From positions 1-64,000 of the forward strand of contig NZ_SBLC01000016.1 in NCBI RefSeq assembly GCF_004054105.1: a stretch of DNA of 64,000 nt. The letters are read 5' to 3'. The stretch comes from Falsigemmobacter intermedius. GTDB taxonomy: Bacteria > Pseudomonadota > Alphaproteobacteria > Rhodobacterales > Rhodobacteraceae. The notes under the pieces are model-generated. The model saw only the letters and a list, made by a program, of their open reading frames with translations, was not told the origin of the DNA and searched no databases. Of this stretch, positions 1 to 9,147 are shown piece after piece. Position 1 is the stretch's first letter; every line of letters starts with the position of its first letter. The position numbers and the translations under genes are program-made.

Positions 1-1
1 A

Positions 2-665
2 TGCGATAGCGGCCAGCTTGCCATGGGGGTGCCGGAAGAGAAAATCCTGCCGGTGCCCAATGCGCCTGGCTTCAGAATTGCGCCGCAGACCCTCAAAGAC
101 TGTCTGCGCGCACGTGCATCACGCGACGATAAAGCCCCGTTGAGGGTCCTGTTTCTCGGCCGGCTGGATCCGCAAAAAGGGCTGGACCGGCTGGCGCAGG
201 TCGTAGAGCGCAGCGCCGGTCTGAACCTTGAGTGGCGTGTGATCGGGAAGGCGGTTCTCTCGCCGCAGGGGGGGACGGGCTTTGCCCGAGGTGCTGGCGC
301 CGCTTCTTGAGCCGCCGCTGACCACGCCGGAGGCCCTGGCCGCGGCCTATGCGCAGGCCGATGTTCTGGTGCTGCTCTCAGGATATGAAGGCCTGCCGCT
401 GACCATCCTTGAGGCGATGCGTCAGGGGGTGGTGGTCCTTGCGACCGATGTCGGTGCGGTGGCTGAGGTTGTCCGTCATGGGCAGAACGGCCTTCTTCTT
501 CCTCTTGAGGCGGCGGTCTCTGCCTGCCTTGAGGGGCTCGCGCAGCTCAGTTCAGATCGTCAGATGCTGCGGCGGCTCTCGCAACGCGCGGTTCTGGATT
601 TGGAAGGCCGCAAATGGTCTTCGGCTGCGGCGGGACTGATCGGGCGTCTGACCGCACCCCGGTAA
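2..665 (+). pseudogene. Group 1 glycosyltransferase, 5' partial and frameshifted
   Basis: This is the C-terminal half of a GT-B fold glycosyltransferase, which moves a sugar from a nucleotide donor to a lipid or polysaccharide. The reading frame is open from the window edge, so the start lies upstream. The first piece (2 to about 270) has the nucleotide-sugar domain entry FLGRLDPQKGLDRL. The second piece (282-665) has the donor-binding E-x7-E motif in EGLPLTILEAM. The two pieces lie in different frames, and joining them needs one base removed from the 7-G run at 268-274. After that correction the protein reads through as a normal family member. It may be a true mutation, a phase-variable run, or a sequencing error. 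Acceptor and sugar cannot be told from this fragment. Confidence 0.75.
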
Positions 666-919
666 AGCTCAAAACCGGCCCCCGGGGCCTCTGAGGGGGG
701 GCATGTCCCTCTTTCCGGCAGACCCTGCGCTCGGGGCCTGGCGGATGAGCTGCTGCCCACTTCACCCGGCCCTCAGGCAGAACGCCTGGCCCGCGCGTCT
801 GCAGATGTCTCGGCTTCCGCGCCGGGGTTTGCCGCTCTCTTTTGGGGCGCAGAGCAAATTTCCGGGCTGACCTGCGTGCCAAGGTAAGGCACAAGCGGGG
901 GCAGGGTGAAGGAGATATC

Positions 920-1564
920 ATGAGTGACCAATTTCTTGCGCAGGCGGCCCGGCTTGCCACTGTCTTCAGCTGTCGGGCGCTCTTGAGCCTGCGCAGTGCT
1001 GATTTCCCTGAACACAACGGCAGGCCAAGGATTTACGCGGCCAACCACGTCAGTCACGCCGATTTTGTGGCGCTCTGGACGGCTCTGCCGCGCAGTCTGC
1101 GCAGCCGCACGCGCCCCGTCGCGGGGGCGGATTACTGGGAGGCCTCGGGGTTTCGCCGCTGGCTGATTCACCGCGTTTTTCGCGGCGTTCTGGTTGAGCG
1201 GGGCGGCAAACGTGAGCCGGGGGGCGACAACGGGGAAGTCATCCGCCAGCTTGCAGCGCCCCTGAAGGCCGGAGAAGACCTGATTTTCTTTCCCGAAGGC
1301 ACCCGCAATCTCACCGGGACCGATCTGATGCGTCTGCGCTCGGGGATCTATCTTCTGCTTCAGGAAGTGCCCGATGCTGAGGTGGTTCCGGTCTGGATCT
1401 CGCATATGGACCGCATTTTGCCAAAGGGGGGCTATGTGCCGGTGCCGCTGAACTGTGAACTACGCTATGGCCCGCCTTTGCGCCCCGAACCCCGAGAGGA
1501 GCGCCCTGAGTTTCTGGCCAGGCTTCACGCTGCCATTCTGGCCTGCCGGAGGAGCCCGGTATGA
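920..1564 (+). CDS. 1-acyl-sn-glycerol-3-phosphate acyltransferase (PlsC-like)
   Basis: The product is a 214-aa membrane-associated acyltransferase that would transfer an acyl group to lysophosphatidate to give phosphatidate. The catalytic NHxxxxD motif is NHVSHAD at residues 42-48, and the acceptor-binding FPEGTR motif is at residues 124-129, both intact. I chose ATG 920 because AGGAGA lies at 909-914; the frame is open further upstream but without a ribosome-binding site. The stop overlaps the start of the next gene by 4 bp, so the gene is coupled to the cdsA-like gene and a CDP-alcohol phosphatidyltransferase gene. This looks like a second, specialised phospholipid route rather than the housekeeping plsC, which is an inference from context. 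Confidence 0.85.
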   Translation: MSDQFLAQAARLATVFSCRALLSLRSADFPEHNGRPRIYAANHVSHADFVALWTALPRSLRSRTRPVAGADYWEASGFRRWLIHRVFRGVLVERGGKREPGGDNGEVIRQLAAPLKAGEDLIFFPEGTRNLTGTDLMRLRSGIYLLLQEVPDAEVVPVWISHMDRILPKGGYVPVPLNCELRYGPPLRPEPREERPEFLARLHAAILACRRSPV

Positions 1565-2496
1565 GCCTTGACCCCTTCCTGACCCCCACGGCCCTCGTCT
1601 GCTATGCGCTTTTTGCGCTGCTTGGGGTGGCTGAGATCGCGGCGATCCGGCTGAAGTCGAAAATTGAGCCGGCCTCCTGGGACAATCTGCGCGCGCGGAT
1701 CCGGTCCTGGTGGGTGATGATCTTTGTCTTCGGCACGATTTTCTGGCTGGGGCGCGGCGTCATCACGCTGTTCTTCGCCTTCTGCTCTTTCGCGGCTCTG
1801 CGCGAATTTGCCACCGTAACCCATACGCGGCGGGCCGATCACTCGGCGCTGGTTCTGGCCTTCTGGCTCATCCTGCCGCTGCAATATCTGGCGGTCTATA
1901 TGGACTGGGCGCTGATGGCGCTTCTGATGATCCCGCTTTATGCCTTTATTGCGCTGCCGGTGATCACGGTGCTGAAGGGCGAGGTCTCAGGCTTTCTCAA
2001 CCGGGTCTCTGAGACTCAGTGGGGGCTGATGATCTGCGTCTATTTCGTCAGCCACATTCCCGCGCTTTTGTCGCTGAAAATCCCGGATTACAGCTTTTCG
2101 GCCATCACGCTGATCACCTGGCTGATCCTGGTCGTTCAGGCATCTGATGTGCTGCAATACGTCTGGGGCAAAGCGCTTGGCAAAACGCTGCTCGCGCCGA
2201 AAGTCTCGCCCTCGAAGACGGTTGAGGGACTGGTGGGCGGTGTGCTCAGTGCGACCCTCATCGGGGTGATCCTCACGCCGATCACGCCCTTCACGGCCCT
2301 GATGGCGGGTCTTACGGCCTTTGCGGTTTGTGTCATGGGGGTTTTCGGCGGCTTGATCCTTTCGGCGATCAAGCGGGACCGCGGCGTGAAAGACTGGGGC
2401 CATCTGATCCGGGGCCACGGCGGGTTTCTGGACCGGCTCGACAGCCTTGTTTTCTCGGCGCCGATCTATCTGCATCTTTTGCTTGGGAGTTTTTGA
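1561..2496 (+). CDS. Phosphatidate cytidylyltransferase (CdsA-like)
   Basis: This 311-aa multi-pass inner-membrane enzyme would convert phosphatidate and CTP to CDP-diacylglycerol, the activated precursor for phospholipid head-group transfer. The CdsA signature near the C terminus is present: SAIKRDRGVKDWGHL followed by GHGGFLDRLDS. The upstream SPSKTVEGLVGG segment also fits the family. Several hydrophobic segments cover most of the chain. It overlaps plsC by 4 bp and the next gene by 1 bp (TGATG). The PlsC-CdsA-phosphatidyltransferase trio recalls the ynb genes of E. coli, where a CdsA-like and a CDP-alcohol phosphatidyltransferase-like gene are adjacent. It may therefore be an accessory copy, while an essential cdsA lies elsewhere. 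Confidence 0.88.
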   Translation: MSLDPFLTPTALVCYALFALLGVAEIAAIRLKSKIEPASWDNLRARIRSWWVMIFVFGTIFWLGRGVITLFFAFCSFAALREFATVTHTRRADHSALVLAFWLILPLQYLAVYMDWALMALLMIPLYAFIALPVITVLKGEVSGFLNRVSETQWGLMICVYFVSHIPALLSLKIPDYSFSAITLITWLILVVQASDVLQYVWGKALGKTLLAPKVSPSKTVEGLVGGVLSATLIGVILTPITPFTALMAGLTAFAVCVMGVFGGLILSAIKRDRGVKDWGHLIRGHGGFLDRLDSLVFSAPIYLHLLLGSF

Positions 2497-3128
2497 TGAG
2501 TGATCCCGCAGACCGCCGCCCCATTGCAAGCCGGAACACCGCCTCTGCCCGCCGGATCACCGGCTTTCTCGTCCGCCGCAATCTGACGCCCAATGCCATT
2601 TCCATGCTCTCGATGGCGGCGGCTGCGATGGCGGGTCTGGCCTTTGCCTGTGCGGGCGGTCACTGGGCCGGGCTGATCCTGGCGGCCCTGGCCTGTCAGA
2701 TGCGGCTTTTGTGCAATCTTTTCGACGGGCTGGTGGCGGTTGAAGGGGGCAAGGGCGGGCCGGACGGCCCGTTTTGGAATGAAGCCCCGGACCGCATCTC
2801 AGATCTGCTGATTTTTGCCGGGCTGGGATGGGCGGTCGGCCGCCCCGATCTGGGCTATCTGACCGGAGCGCTGGCGGTTCTGACCGCCTATATCCGCGAA
2901 CTCGGTCGGGCGAATGGCGCAGGCAACGACTTCTCGGGCCCCTTCGCCAAGCCGCAGCGTATGGCGCTGATCACTCTGGCGGCGGTGGCGCAGGCCCTGG
3001 TGCTGCTGGCGGGATCTGATCTGCCGGTTTTGCTTTGGGCGCTTTGGATTTTGCTGGCCGGGACCGCCTTGACGGTACTCAGGCGGTCCTGGCGCCAGAT
3101 CCGCCAGCTTGGGGGCCTGCCGCGCTGA
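2496..3128 (+). CDS. CDP-alcohol phosphatidyltransferase family protein
   Basis: The product is a 210-aa membrane enzyme of the CDP-alcohol phosphatidyltransferase family, which joins a CDP-activated lipid to an alcohol acceptor. The family metal-binding motif is recognisable but altered. It begins DGLVAV where DGxxAR is usual, and continues GPFWNEAPDRISD, so Asn-Glu replaces the third Asp while the last two Asp residues remain. Hydrophobic helices follow to the C terminus. ATG 2496 overlaps the stop of the cdsA-like gene (TGATG), which fixes the start. I recall the NE-xx-D-xxx-D variant from poorly characterised family members. The acceptor (glycerol-phosphate, inositol, serine or other) cannot be deduced. 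Confidence 0.8.
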   Translation: MSDPADRRPIASRNTASARRITGFLVRRNLTPNAISMLSMAAAAMAGLAFACAGGHWAGLILAALACQMRLLCNLFDGLVAVEGGKGGPDGPFWNEAPDRISDLLIFAGLGWAVGRPDLGYLTGALAVLTAYIRELGRANGAGNDFSGPFAKPQRMALITLAAVAQALVLLAGSDLPVLLWALWILLAGTALTVLRRSWRQIRQLGGLPR

Positions 3129-3158
3129 GCCTGCCCCTTAAGGCCGGGGGCCAGGCTC
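3127..3158 (+). terminator. Hairpin at the end of the phospholipid trio
   Basis: GAGCCTG (3127-3133) pairs with CAGGCTC (3152-3158), extended inward by CCCC against GGGG with one bulged base. The stem begins inside the stop codon region. No T-run follows, so it may be a weak terminator or an RNA-stabilising structure. Confidence 0.35.
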
Positions 3159-3274
3159 ATGCGGGACGATCCGTCAAGTCACGGTCTGACCCCTTGCGGC
3201 AGCCCGATTTTAACGGTTTACACACGCGCCGCGTGCTATCTTGCGGATGTTCCGGGGCGCGACACACTTTAAAC

Positions 3275-3299
3275 GGAACCTCACTGCGCCTGAGGCGTT
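3275..3299 (+). promoter_or_regulatory. EcfG-like (general stress sigma factor) promoter
   Basis: GGAAC at 3275-3279 and CGTT at 3296-3299 are separated by 16 bp. This matches the GGAAC-N16/17-CGTT consensus of alphaproteobacterial EcfG sigma factors as I recall it. It lies 56 bp upstream of the histidine kinase start. A second, slightly weaker match is at 32327-32351. Many Rhodobacterales lack the EcfG system, so the assignment is provisional. Confidence 0.45.
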
Positions 3300-3354
3300 T
3301 TATAATTTTTCAGCCACTTGGCGTTGAAATCTACCAGAGCGGGCAACCATACGG

Positions 3355-6300
3355 ATGATGAAAACTCAAACCCGTGCATTTGATGCCGGGATCACCCTTG
3401 CGACCGTCGCCATTACAGCGGCGACATTTGCGCTGGATCTGTTTGCCCCGCTCGGACGCAGCCTTTGGCTGGCCTATTTTCTTGCCATGGTGCTCAGCTA
3501 TGCCTCGCGGCAGATCTGGCTGCCGGGGACACTTGCCGTGGTCGCGGCTGTTCTGCTGGCCGCAGGCGCTTACTTCGGGCCGGAAGGGGTCGACGCCTCG
3601 CTTGCGGTGCTGAACCGCAGCCTCGCCGCCTTTATCCTGGCGATCCTTGCCGGGGCAGGCACCCTGATGATCCGCAACCGCATCATCCTGTCCGGCCTCG
3701 ATTGGGAGCAGCGTGCAAAAGTGCGTCTGTCCCAGGCGCTTGAGGGCAATCTGGGCCGGGATGAGCTGGCACATCGCGGGCTTGAGGTGATCGGGGATGA
3801 GACATCGGCCCGCGCTGCCGTGTTGTGGGAACTGACCGCGCAGCAGCTGGCACCGATCGGCAGCTGGGGTGGTGCGGCGGCGGATGCCCGCCACGGTGTT
3901 CCCGGCCACCTGCGCCGCGCCATTGACGAGAACCGCGTGGTGCAGCTCTCCGCTCCTGGCGATGCCGCGCTCAACTGGGGCTCGGGTCTTCTTCAGGGCG
4001 CTGCGGCCCATTCGGTAATCGTGCCGCTGAGTGAGGGGGGGCATATTAACGGCGTCGCCGAATTTGGTTTCGACCGCGAACCGGATGAGCGTGTGCTGAG
4101 CCTGCTGCAACAGGCGGGCGAGAAGCTGGGGCTTGAGTTGCGCTCCGCAGCTTACCGCGATGAACTGAACGAGCTTCTTGAAGAAACCCGCCGTCAGGCA
4201 GAGGAATTGCGCGCCCATGGCGAAGAGATGGCCGCCACCAATGCCGAACTGGAGGAGCAGACCCGCGCCCTACAGATCAGTGAAGGCCGCCTGCGCGAGC
4301 AGCAGGCCGAACTCGAAGAGCAGAACGCCCTTCTTGAGCAGCAGACCGCGCAGATGGAAGAGCAGCGTGATGCCATCGCCCTGTCGCGCAAACAGCTCGC
4401 AGATCAGGCCGAAGAGTTGGCCCGCGAAAGCCGCTATAAGTCGGAATTCGTCGCCAATATGTCCCATGAGCTGCGCACGCCGCTGAATGCGCTGCTGATC
4501 ATGGCGCGGCTGCTGAGTGAAAACCGCAAAGGCAATCTGACCGAAGAGCAATGCCAGTGGGCCGAAACCATTGAAAGCTCGGGTAAAGATCTGCTGACGC
4601 TGATCAATGACATCCTCGACATCGCCCGCATTGAGGCCGGTAAGGTTGAGATCACCCCCGCCCCGGTTGCGGCCGGCGATGTGCTGCGCCGCCTGAGCCG
4701 GATTTTCACCCCCCAGGCCTCTGAGCGTGGGCTGGCCTTTAAGATCGAGGCGCCCGAGACCCTGCCGCGTATCTCGACCGATGGGGCACGGCTTGAGCAG
4801 ATTTTGCGCAACTTCATCGCCAATGCTTTGAAGTTCACCCAAAAAGGCGGCGTCACCCTGGGGGTGACGGAAAACCCCGGGTCGGGGCTGACCTTCTGGG
4901 TGCGCGACACCGGCATCGGCATCGCGGCAGAACATCACGCGGCGGTTTTTGACGCCTTCCGCCAGGCCGACGGCTCGATCTCTCGCCGCTTTGGCGGAAC
5001 GGGGCTGGGGCTGTCGATCTCGCGCGATCTGGCTACGCGTCTGGGCGGCAGCATCACGCTGGAAAGTGCGCCGGGCCAGGGCAGCACCTTCCGCCTGCAT
5101 CTGCCGCTCAGCCTGGACGGCACTGAGGTCCCGGCGCAGCCCGCGGCTGCCCCGGAGGCCGCGCCCCGCCCGCTGCACACCCCGGCCCCTGCGGCCCCGA
5201 TGCCGGAGGTTTCACTTGATCGCCCCGTTGGGGTGGTCCAGGGTATCAGCGATGACCGCGACACCCTGTCCGAGCGGCCCCGCCGTCTTTTGATCGTTGA
5301 AGATGACATCAATTTCTCGCGGCTTTTGCTGGATCTGGCGCGGGAGCTAGGCTTCGGCGCAGTCGTGGTGGAGACCGCTGATGATGCCATCCGCGCGGCG
5401 CAGCTTTATGTGCCGCATGGCATTCTGCTCGATATGGGTCTGCCCGATCACAGCGGCATGACCGTTCTTGACCGTTTGAAACGCGATGCCGAAACGCGCC
5501 ACATCCCGGTCCATATCGTCTCTGCCGAGGACCGCACCCGAGAGGCGCTCGCCCAAGGCGCTGTCAGCTACCTGATGAAGCCGGTGGCACGTGATGCGCT
5601 GATCAAAGCGCTGGAAAGCATCACCGATCACGAGACGCAAAGCATGCGTAAGCTGCTGATTGTGGAGGATGATCCCCATCAGCTCAGCGGGCTGAAAGCG
5701 CTCCTCGGCTCGTCAGAGGTTGAGGTGAAGGGCGTCTCAACTTCGGCTGCCGCACTTGCGGCCTGCCGGCGGGAGACATTTGACTGCATCGTACTGGATA
5801 TGACCCTGCCGGATGGCTCGGGCTTTGATCTGCTGGAGCAGTTGAGCACGGATGAGACCGCCTCTTTCCCGCCGGTCATCGTCTATACCGCCCGCGCCCT
5901 CACCGATCAGGAGGAGCAGCGCCTGCGCCGCTATTCGCGCTCGATCATCATCAAAGGCGCCAAATCCCCCGAAAGGCTGATCGATGAGGTAACGCTCTTC
6001 CTGCATCAGGTGGTGTCGGATCTGCCGGCGCGCCAGCGCGAGATGCTGGTCGCTTCGCTGAACCGCGATGCACAGCTCGAAGGTCGCCGCATCCTGATTG
6101 TTGAAGATGACATCCGCAATATCTACGCCCTGAATGGCGTGCTTGAGCCTCATGGCGTGAAAACTAAGATCGCCCGCAACGGCCGTGAGGCCCTGGATTT
6201 CCTCGCGCGGGTGACGGATGGCGCAGAGGATCCGGTCGATCTGGTGCTGATGGATGTGATGATGCCCGAGATGGACGGGCTGACCGCCACCCGTGAGATC

Positions 6301-6465
6301 CGCCGCCTTGAGCGCTGGCGCAATCTGCCGATCATCATGCTGACTGCCAAGGCCATGGCGGACGATCAGGCACAATGTCTGGCGGCAGGGGCGAATGACT
6401 ATCTGGCCAAGCCGCTTGATGTGGACAAACTTCTGTCGCTGACGCGGGTGTGGATGTCGCGATGA
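3355..6465 (+). CDS. Hybrid sensor histidine kinase with GAF region and three receiver domains
   Basis: This 1036-aa membrane kinase senses an unknown signal. The N-terminal ~110 residues hold about four hydrophobic segments. A GAF-like region follows, then a long Gln/Glu-rich coiled coil (about 265-360). The HisKA box MSHELRTPLN carries the phospho-accepting His371. The ATPase domain has DTGIGI and GGTGLGLSIS. Three receiver domains follow with predicted phospho-Asp 693, 815 and 967, so a branched internal phosphorelay is likely. The stop overlaps the next start (ATGA), giving tight coupling to a CheR-type methyltransferase and an HWE kinase. ATG codons at 3355 and 3358 are adjacent; I took the first. 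An EcfG-like promoter lies just upstream. Confidence 0.9.
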   Translation: MMKTQTRAFDAGITLATVAITAATFALDLFAPLGRSLWLAYFLAMVLSYASRQIWLPGTLAVVAAVLLAAGAYFGPEGVDASLAVLNRSLAAFILAILAGAGTLMIRNRIILSGLDWEQRAKVRLSQALEGNLGRDELAHRGLEVIGDETSARAAVLWELTAQQLAPIGSWGGAAADARHGVPGHLRRAIDENRVVQLSAPGDAALNWGSGLLQGAAAHSVIVPLSEGGHINGVAEFGFDREPDERVLSLLQQAGEKLGLELRSAAYRDELNELLEETRRQAEELRAHGEEMAATNAELEEQTRALQISEGRLREQQAELEEQNALLEQQTAQMEEQRDAIALSRKQLADQAEELARESRYKSEFVANMSHELRTPLNALLIMARLLSENRKGNLTEEQCQWAETIESSGKDLLTLINDILDIARIEAGKVEITPAPVAAGDVLRRLSRIFTPQASERGLAFKIEAPETLPRISTDGARLEQILRNFIANALKFTQKGGVTLGVTENPGSGLTFWVRDTGIGIAAEHHAAVFDAFRQADGSISRRFGGTGLGLSISRDLATRLGGSITLESAPGQGSTFRLHLPLSLDGTEVPAQPAAAPEAAPRPLHTPAPAAPMPEVSLDRPVGVVQGISDDRDTLSERPRRLLIVEDDINFSRLLLDLARELGFGAVVVETADDAIRAAQLYVPHGILLDMGLPDHSGMTVLDRLKRDAETRHIPVHIVSAEDRTREALAQGAVSYLMKPVARDALIKALESITDHETQSMRKLLIVEDDPHQLSGLKALLGSSEVEVKGVSTSAAALAACRRETFDCIVLDMTLPDGSGFDLLEQLSTDETASFPPVIVYTARALTDQEEQRLRRYSRSIIIKGAKSPERLIDEVTLFLHQVVSDLPARQREMLVASLNRDAQLEGRRILIVEDDIRNIYALNGVLEPHGVKTKIARNGREALDFLARVTDGAEDPVDLVLMDVMMPEMDGLTATREIRRLERWRNLPIIMLTAKAMADDQAQCLAAGANDYLAKPLDVDKLLSLTRVWMSR

Positions 6466-7319
6466 CGGAGCGGCTTAAGGCAGAAAGCCTTCCAGAACTT
6501 GAGACGCGCCTCTTCCTGGAGGCGCTTCACCAAAGGTATCATTATGATTTCCGGTCCTATTCCCGGGCCTCGCTCACGCGCCGCATTGAAGTGGCGCGTG
6601 AGGCGCTGAGCTGTGCGACAATCTCGGACCTGCAGGCGCGGCTTTTGCATGATCCGTCAGCTTTGCATCAGGTGATCGACGCGCTGACGGTGCAGGTCAG
6701 CGATCTCTTCCGCGATCCGGCCTATTACCGGCGGCTGCGTGAAGAGGTGGTGCCGCATCTGAAAACCTTTCCCTCGCTCAAGGTCTGGATCCCGGGCTGC
6801 GCCAATGGCGAAGAGCTTTATTCGCTGGCGATCCTCTTCGAGGAGGAGGGGCTTTTGGGCCGGACGATCTTCTACGCCACCGAGATCAACCGCCGCGCCC
6901 TGGCCAAGGCCGCGCAGGGGATTTACGACATCTCGCGGCTCGCGGGATTTTCGGCCAATTATCAGGCGGCGGGCGGCAAGGCCTCGCTGTCAGATTACTT
7001 CACGGCCGCTTACGGTGGGGCGGCTTTTCACCGCAGGCTGCGGCAGACCACCGTCTTTTCAGAACATGACCTTGCCACCGATCAGGTCTTTTCTGAGGTG
7101 CACCTGGTGTCGTGCCGCAATGTTTTGATCTATTTTGACGAGGCACTCCAGCACCGTGCAGTCGGCCTTTTTGCCGACTCTCTGGTCAGAGGTGGCTTTC
7201 TTGGACTTGGTGCGCATGAAACTCTTCGATTTTCCTCCCACGGCAAAGCCTTCACGGCTTTTTGCGAGAACGAGCGTATCTGGCGCAGAACAGCAACCAC
7301 GGAGTCCCGCGATGGCTGA
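6462..7319 (+). CDS. CheR-family protein-glutamate methyltransferase
   Basis: This 285-aa enzyme resembles CheR, which methylates glutamates on sensory proteins using S-adenosylmethionine. The N-terminal helical domain contains VQVSDLFRDPAYYRRL, equivalent to the CheR TxFFRDxxxF segment. The SAM-binding segment is WIPGCANGEELYSLA, and the motif VSCRNVLIYFD is typical of the family C-terminal half. No chemoreceptor, CheA, CheW or CheB gene is nearby. It sits instead between two sensor kinases, overlapping both (4 bp and 8 bp). A role in modifying the neighbouring kinases rather than chemotaxis is therefore inferred. ATG 6462 was chosen because of the ATGA overlap; the frame is open a few codons further upstream. 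Confidence 0.87.
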   Translation: MTERLKAESLPELETRLFLEALHQRYHYDFRSYSRASLTRRIEVAREALSCATISDLQARLLHDPSALHQVIDALTVQVSDLFRDPAYYRRLREEVVPHLKTFPSLKVWIPGCANGEELYSLAILFEEEGLLGRTIFYATEINRRALAKAAQGIYDISRLAGFSANYQAAGGKASLSDYFTAAYGGAAFHRRLRQTTVFSEHDLATDQVFSEVHLVSCRNVLIYFDEALQHRAVGLFADSLVRGGFLGLGAHETLRFSSHGKAFTAFCENERIWRRTATTESRDG

Positions 7320-9120
7320 CAGTGTGATCCGCTTCCTGCTCGTTGATGACGTGCGCGAAAATATGGTGGCGCTGGAAGCTCTGCTGCGGCGTGACGGTCT
7401 GGAGGTGCATATGGCACATTCCGCCGCCGAAGCGCTGGAGATGATGCTGCTGACCGACTATCAACTGGCCTTCGTTGACGTGCAGATGCCCGAAATCAAC
7501 GGCTATGAACTGGCTGAGCTGATGCGCGGTGCTGAGCGGACGCGCGATATCCCGATCATCTTCGTCACGGCTGAGAACGCCAGCGAGGCGCGGCGGTTCC
7601 GCGGCTATGAGGCGGGCGGGGTCGATTATATTTTCAAGCCCATCGATCCGGTGATCCTTACCTCAAAGGCCGAGGTGTTCTACAGCCTGGCCCGTCAGGC
7701 CAAGACGCTTGAGCGTCAGCGCGATGAGCTGCGCTCGATTGCGCGTGACCGCGATCTGGCGATTGCCTCGCTTCATGCCCATGCCAATAACTCGCCGCTC
7801 GCGCTGGTGGTCTGTGACGCCGATCTGGTGGTGCGTCACTGGTATGACAGCGCGGCGCGGCTTTTCGGCGTCAGCGAGGCGGCGGCTCTGGGCCGCCCCC
7901 TGGGCGCGACCGGCGCTTTTGATGAGGCGACGCTTGAGATGCTGGCAGGCTGGACGGCGGCCAGCGATGATCTGGCGCGCCATACCGCCCATATGAAATC
8001 CTCCGGCCCCCAGGGCGAGATTTACTGCGATATCTTCGGCTCGGTTCTGGTCGATCCGGCCCTTGGCCGCCCGTCGCTGACGCTGCAGATCCTTGATGTC
8101 ACCGAACGGCACCGCGCCGAAGAGGTGCGCTCTCTGCTGGTCGGAGAATTGAACCACCGGATCAAAAACACCCTCGCCAATGTTCAGGCGATCATGCGCC
8201 AGACCCTGCGCAGTTCTGTCGATCTGAAGGAATTTAACCGGAAATTCTCAGGCCGTCTGCACGCACTGGCGCGGGCGCATTCGATCCTCTCGGATGTTAC
8301 CTGGTCCAGCGCCTCGCTTGATCAGCTGATTGATGATCAGATCGCGGCCGGCACCCTGAATGCTGAAAACCTGGACCGCCTGGGCCCGCCGGTGAGCCTC
8401 TCGCCGGAAAACACTCTGCGTCTGGCGCTTGTTCTGCATGAACTGGGCACCAATGCCGCCAAATATGGTGCGCTCTCCGTGCCAGGCGGGCGGGTTGAGA
8501 TCAGCTGGAAGCCTGAGGCTGCGGATCTGGTGCTGACCTGGCGCGAATATGGCGGCCCCCCCGTCACCCCGCCGGAGCGTCAGGGTTTTGGCTCGACGCT
8601 GATTGCCACCGGCGTGGGCGACAGCCGCGCCACCGTGGACTGGCGCAGCGAAGGGGCGATCTGGCGCATCCGCATCGACCACGGGTTTGATCTGCAGCCC
8701 GGAGCCGTGCAAAGCGCACCGGCTGAAGTTCAGGCCGAACCCACGCCGGGAGAGCCGCTGAGCGGTTGCCGGATCCTCGTGGTGGAAGATGAGCCGCTGG
8801 TCGCCATGGATATCCGCTCCAGTCTGGAGGACGCAGGCGCGCGCGTGGTGCGCGAGGCCCGGACGGTGACGGATGCGCTTGCCGCTGTCGCTCAGGGCGA
8901 TTTCGACCTTGCGCTGCTGGACGCCAATCTGATGGGAGAGCCGGTTGACCGGGTCGCGGCGGCGCTGCGCGATCGGGCAAGGCCCTTCTGCTTTGTCTCT
9001 GGCTACGGGCGCGCGCATCTGCCTGCTGACTTCCCGGAGGTGCCGATGCTGATCAAGCCGGTGAACCCGGATGACATCATCACCGTGGTGCGTTCCCTTG
9101 CCGGACGCGGCACGGCCTGA
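7312..9120 (+). CDS. REC-PAS-HWE histidine kinase-REC protein
   Basis: The product is a 602-aa soluble signalling protein. The N-terminal receiver has LLVDD and predicted phospho-Asp56 (VDVQMP). A PAS-like domain occupies about 160-265. The kinase core is of the HWE/HisKA_2 type: GELNHRIKNTLANVQ with His282, the N-box HELGTNAAKYGAL, and the diagnostic W-x-E in TWREYGG. A C-terminal receiver carries predicted phospho-Asp537 in ALLDANLMG. Thus it can take phosphate at one end and pass it internally at the other. ATG 7312 has GGAG at 7301-7304 and overlaps the cheR-like gene. HWE/HisKA_2 kinases are the class that commonly feeds the alphaproteobacterial general stress pathway, which fits the EcfG-like promoter at 3275. 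Confidence 0.88.
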   Translation: MADSVIRFLLVDDVRENMVALEALLRRDGLEVHMAHSAAEALEMMLLTDYQLAFVDVQMPEINGYELAELMRGAERTRDIPIIFVTAENASEARRFRGYEAGGVDYIFKPIDPVILTSKAEVFYSLARQAKTLERQRDELRSIARDRDLAIASLHAHANNSPLALVVCDADLVVRHWYDSAARLFGVSEAAALGRPLGATGAFDEATLEMLAGWTAASDDLARHTAHMKSSGPQGEIYCDIFGSVLVDPALGRPSLTLQILDVTERHRAEEVRSLLVGELNHRIKNTLANVQAIMRQTLRSSVDLKEFNRKFSGRLHALARAHSILSDVTWSSASLDQLIDDQIAAGTLNAENLDRLGPPVSLSPENTLRLALVLHELGTNAAKYGALSVPGGRVEISWKPEAADLVLTWREYGGPPVTPPERQGFGSTLIATGVGDSRATVDWRSEGAIWRIRIDHGFDLQPGAVQSAPAEVQAEPTPGEPLSGCRILVVEDEPLVAMDIRSSLEDAGARVVREARTVTDALAAVAQGDFDLALLDANLMGEPVDRVAAALRDRARPFCFVSGYGRAHLPADFPEVPMLIKPVNPDDIITVVRSLAGRGTA

Positions 9121-9147
9121 GCGGCTGAACTTAACGCCTGAGTGACA

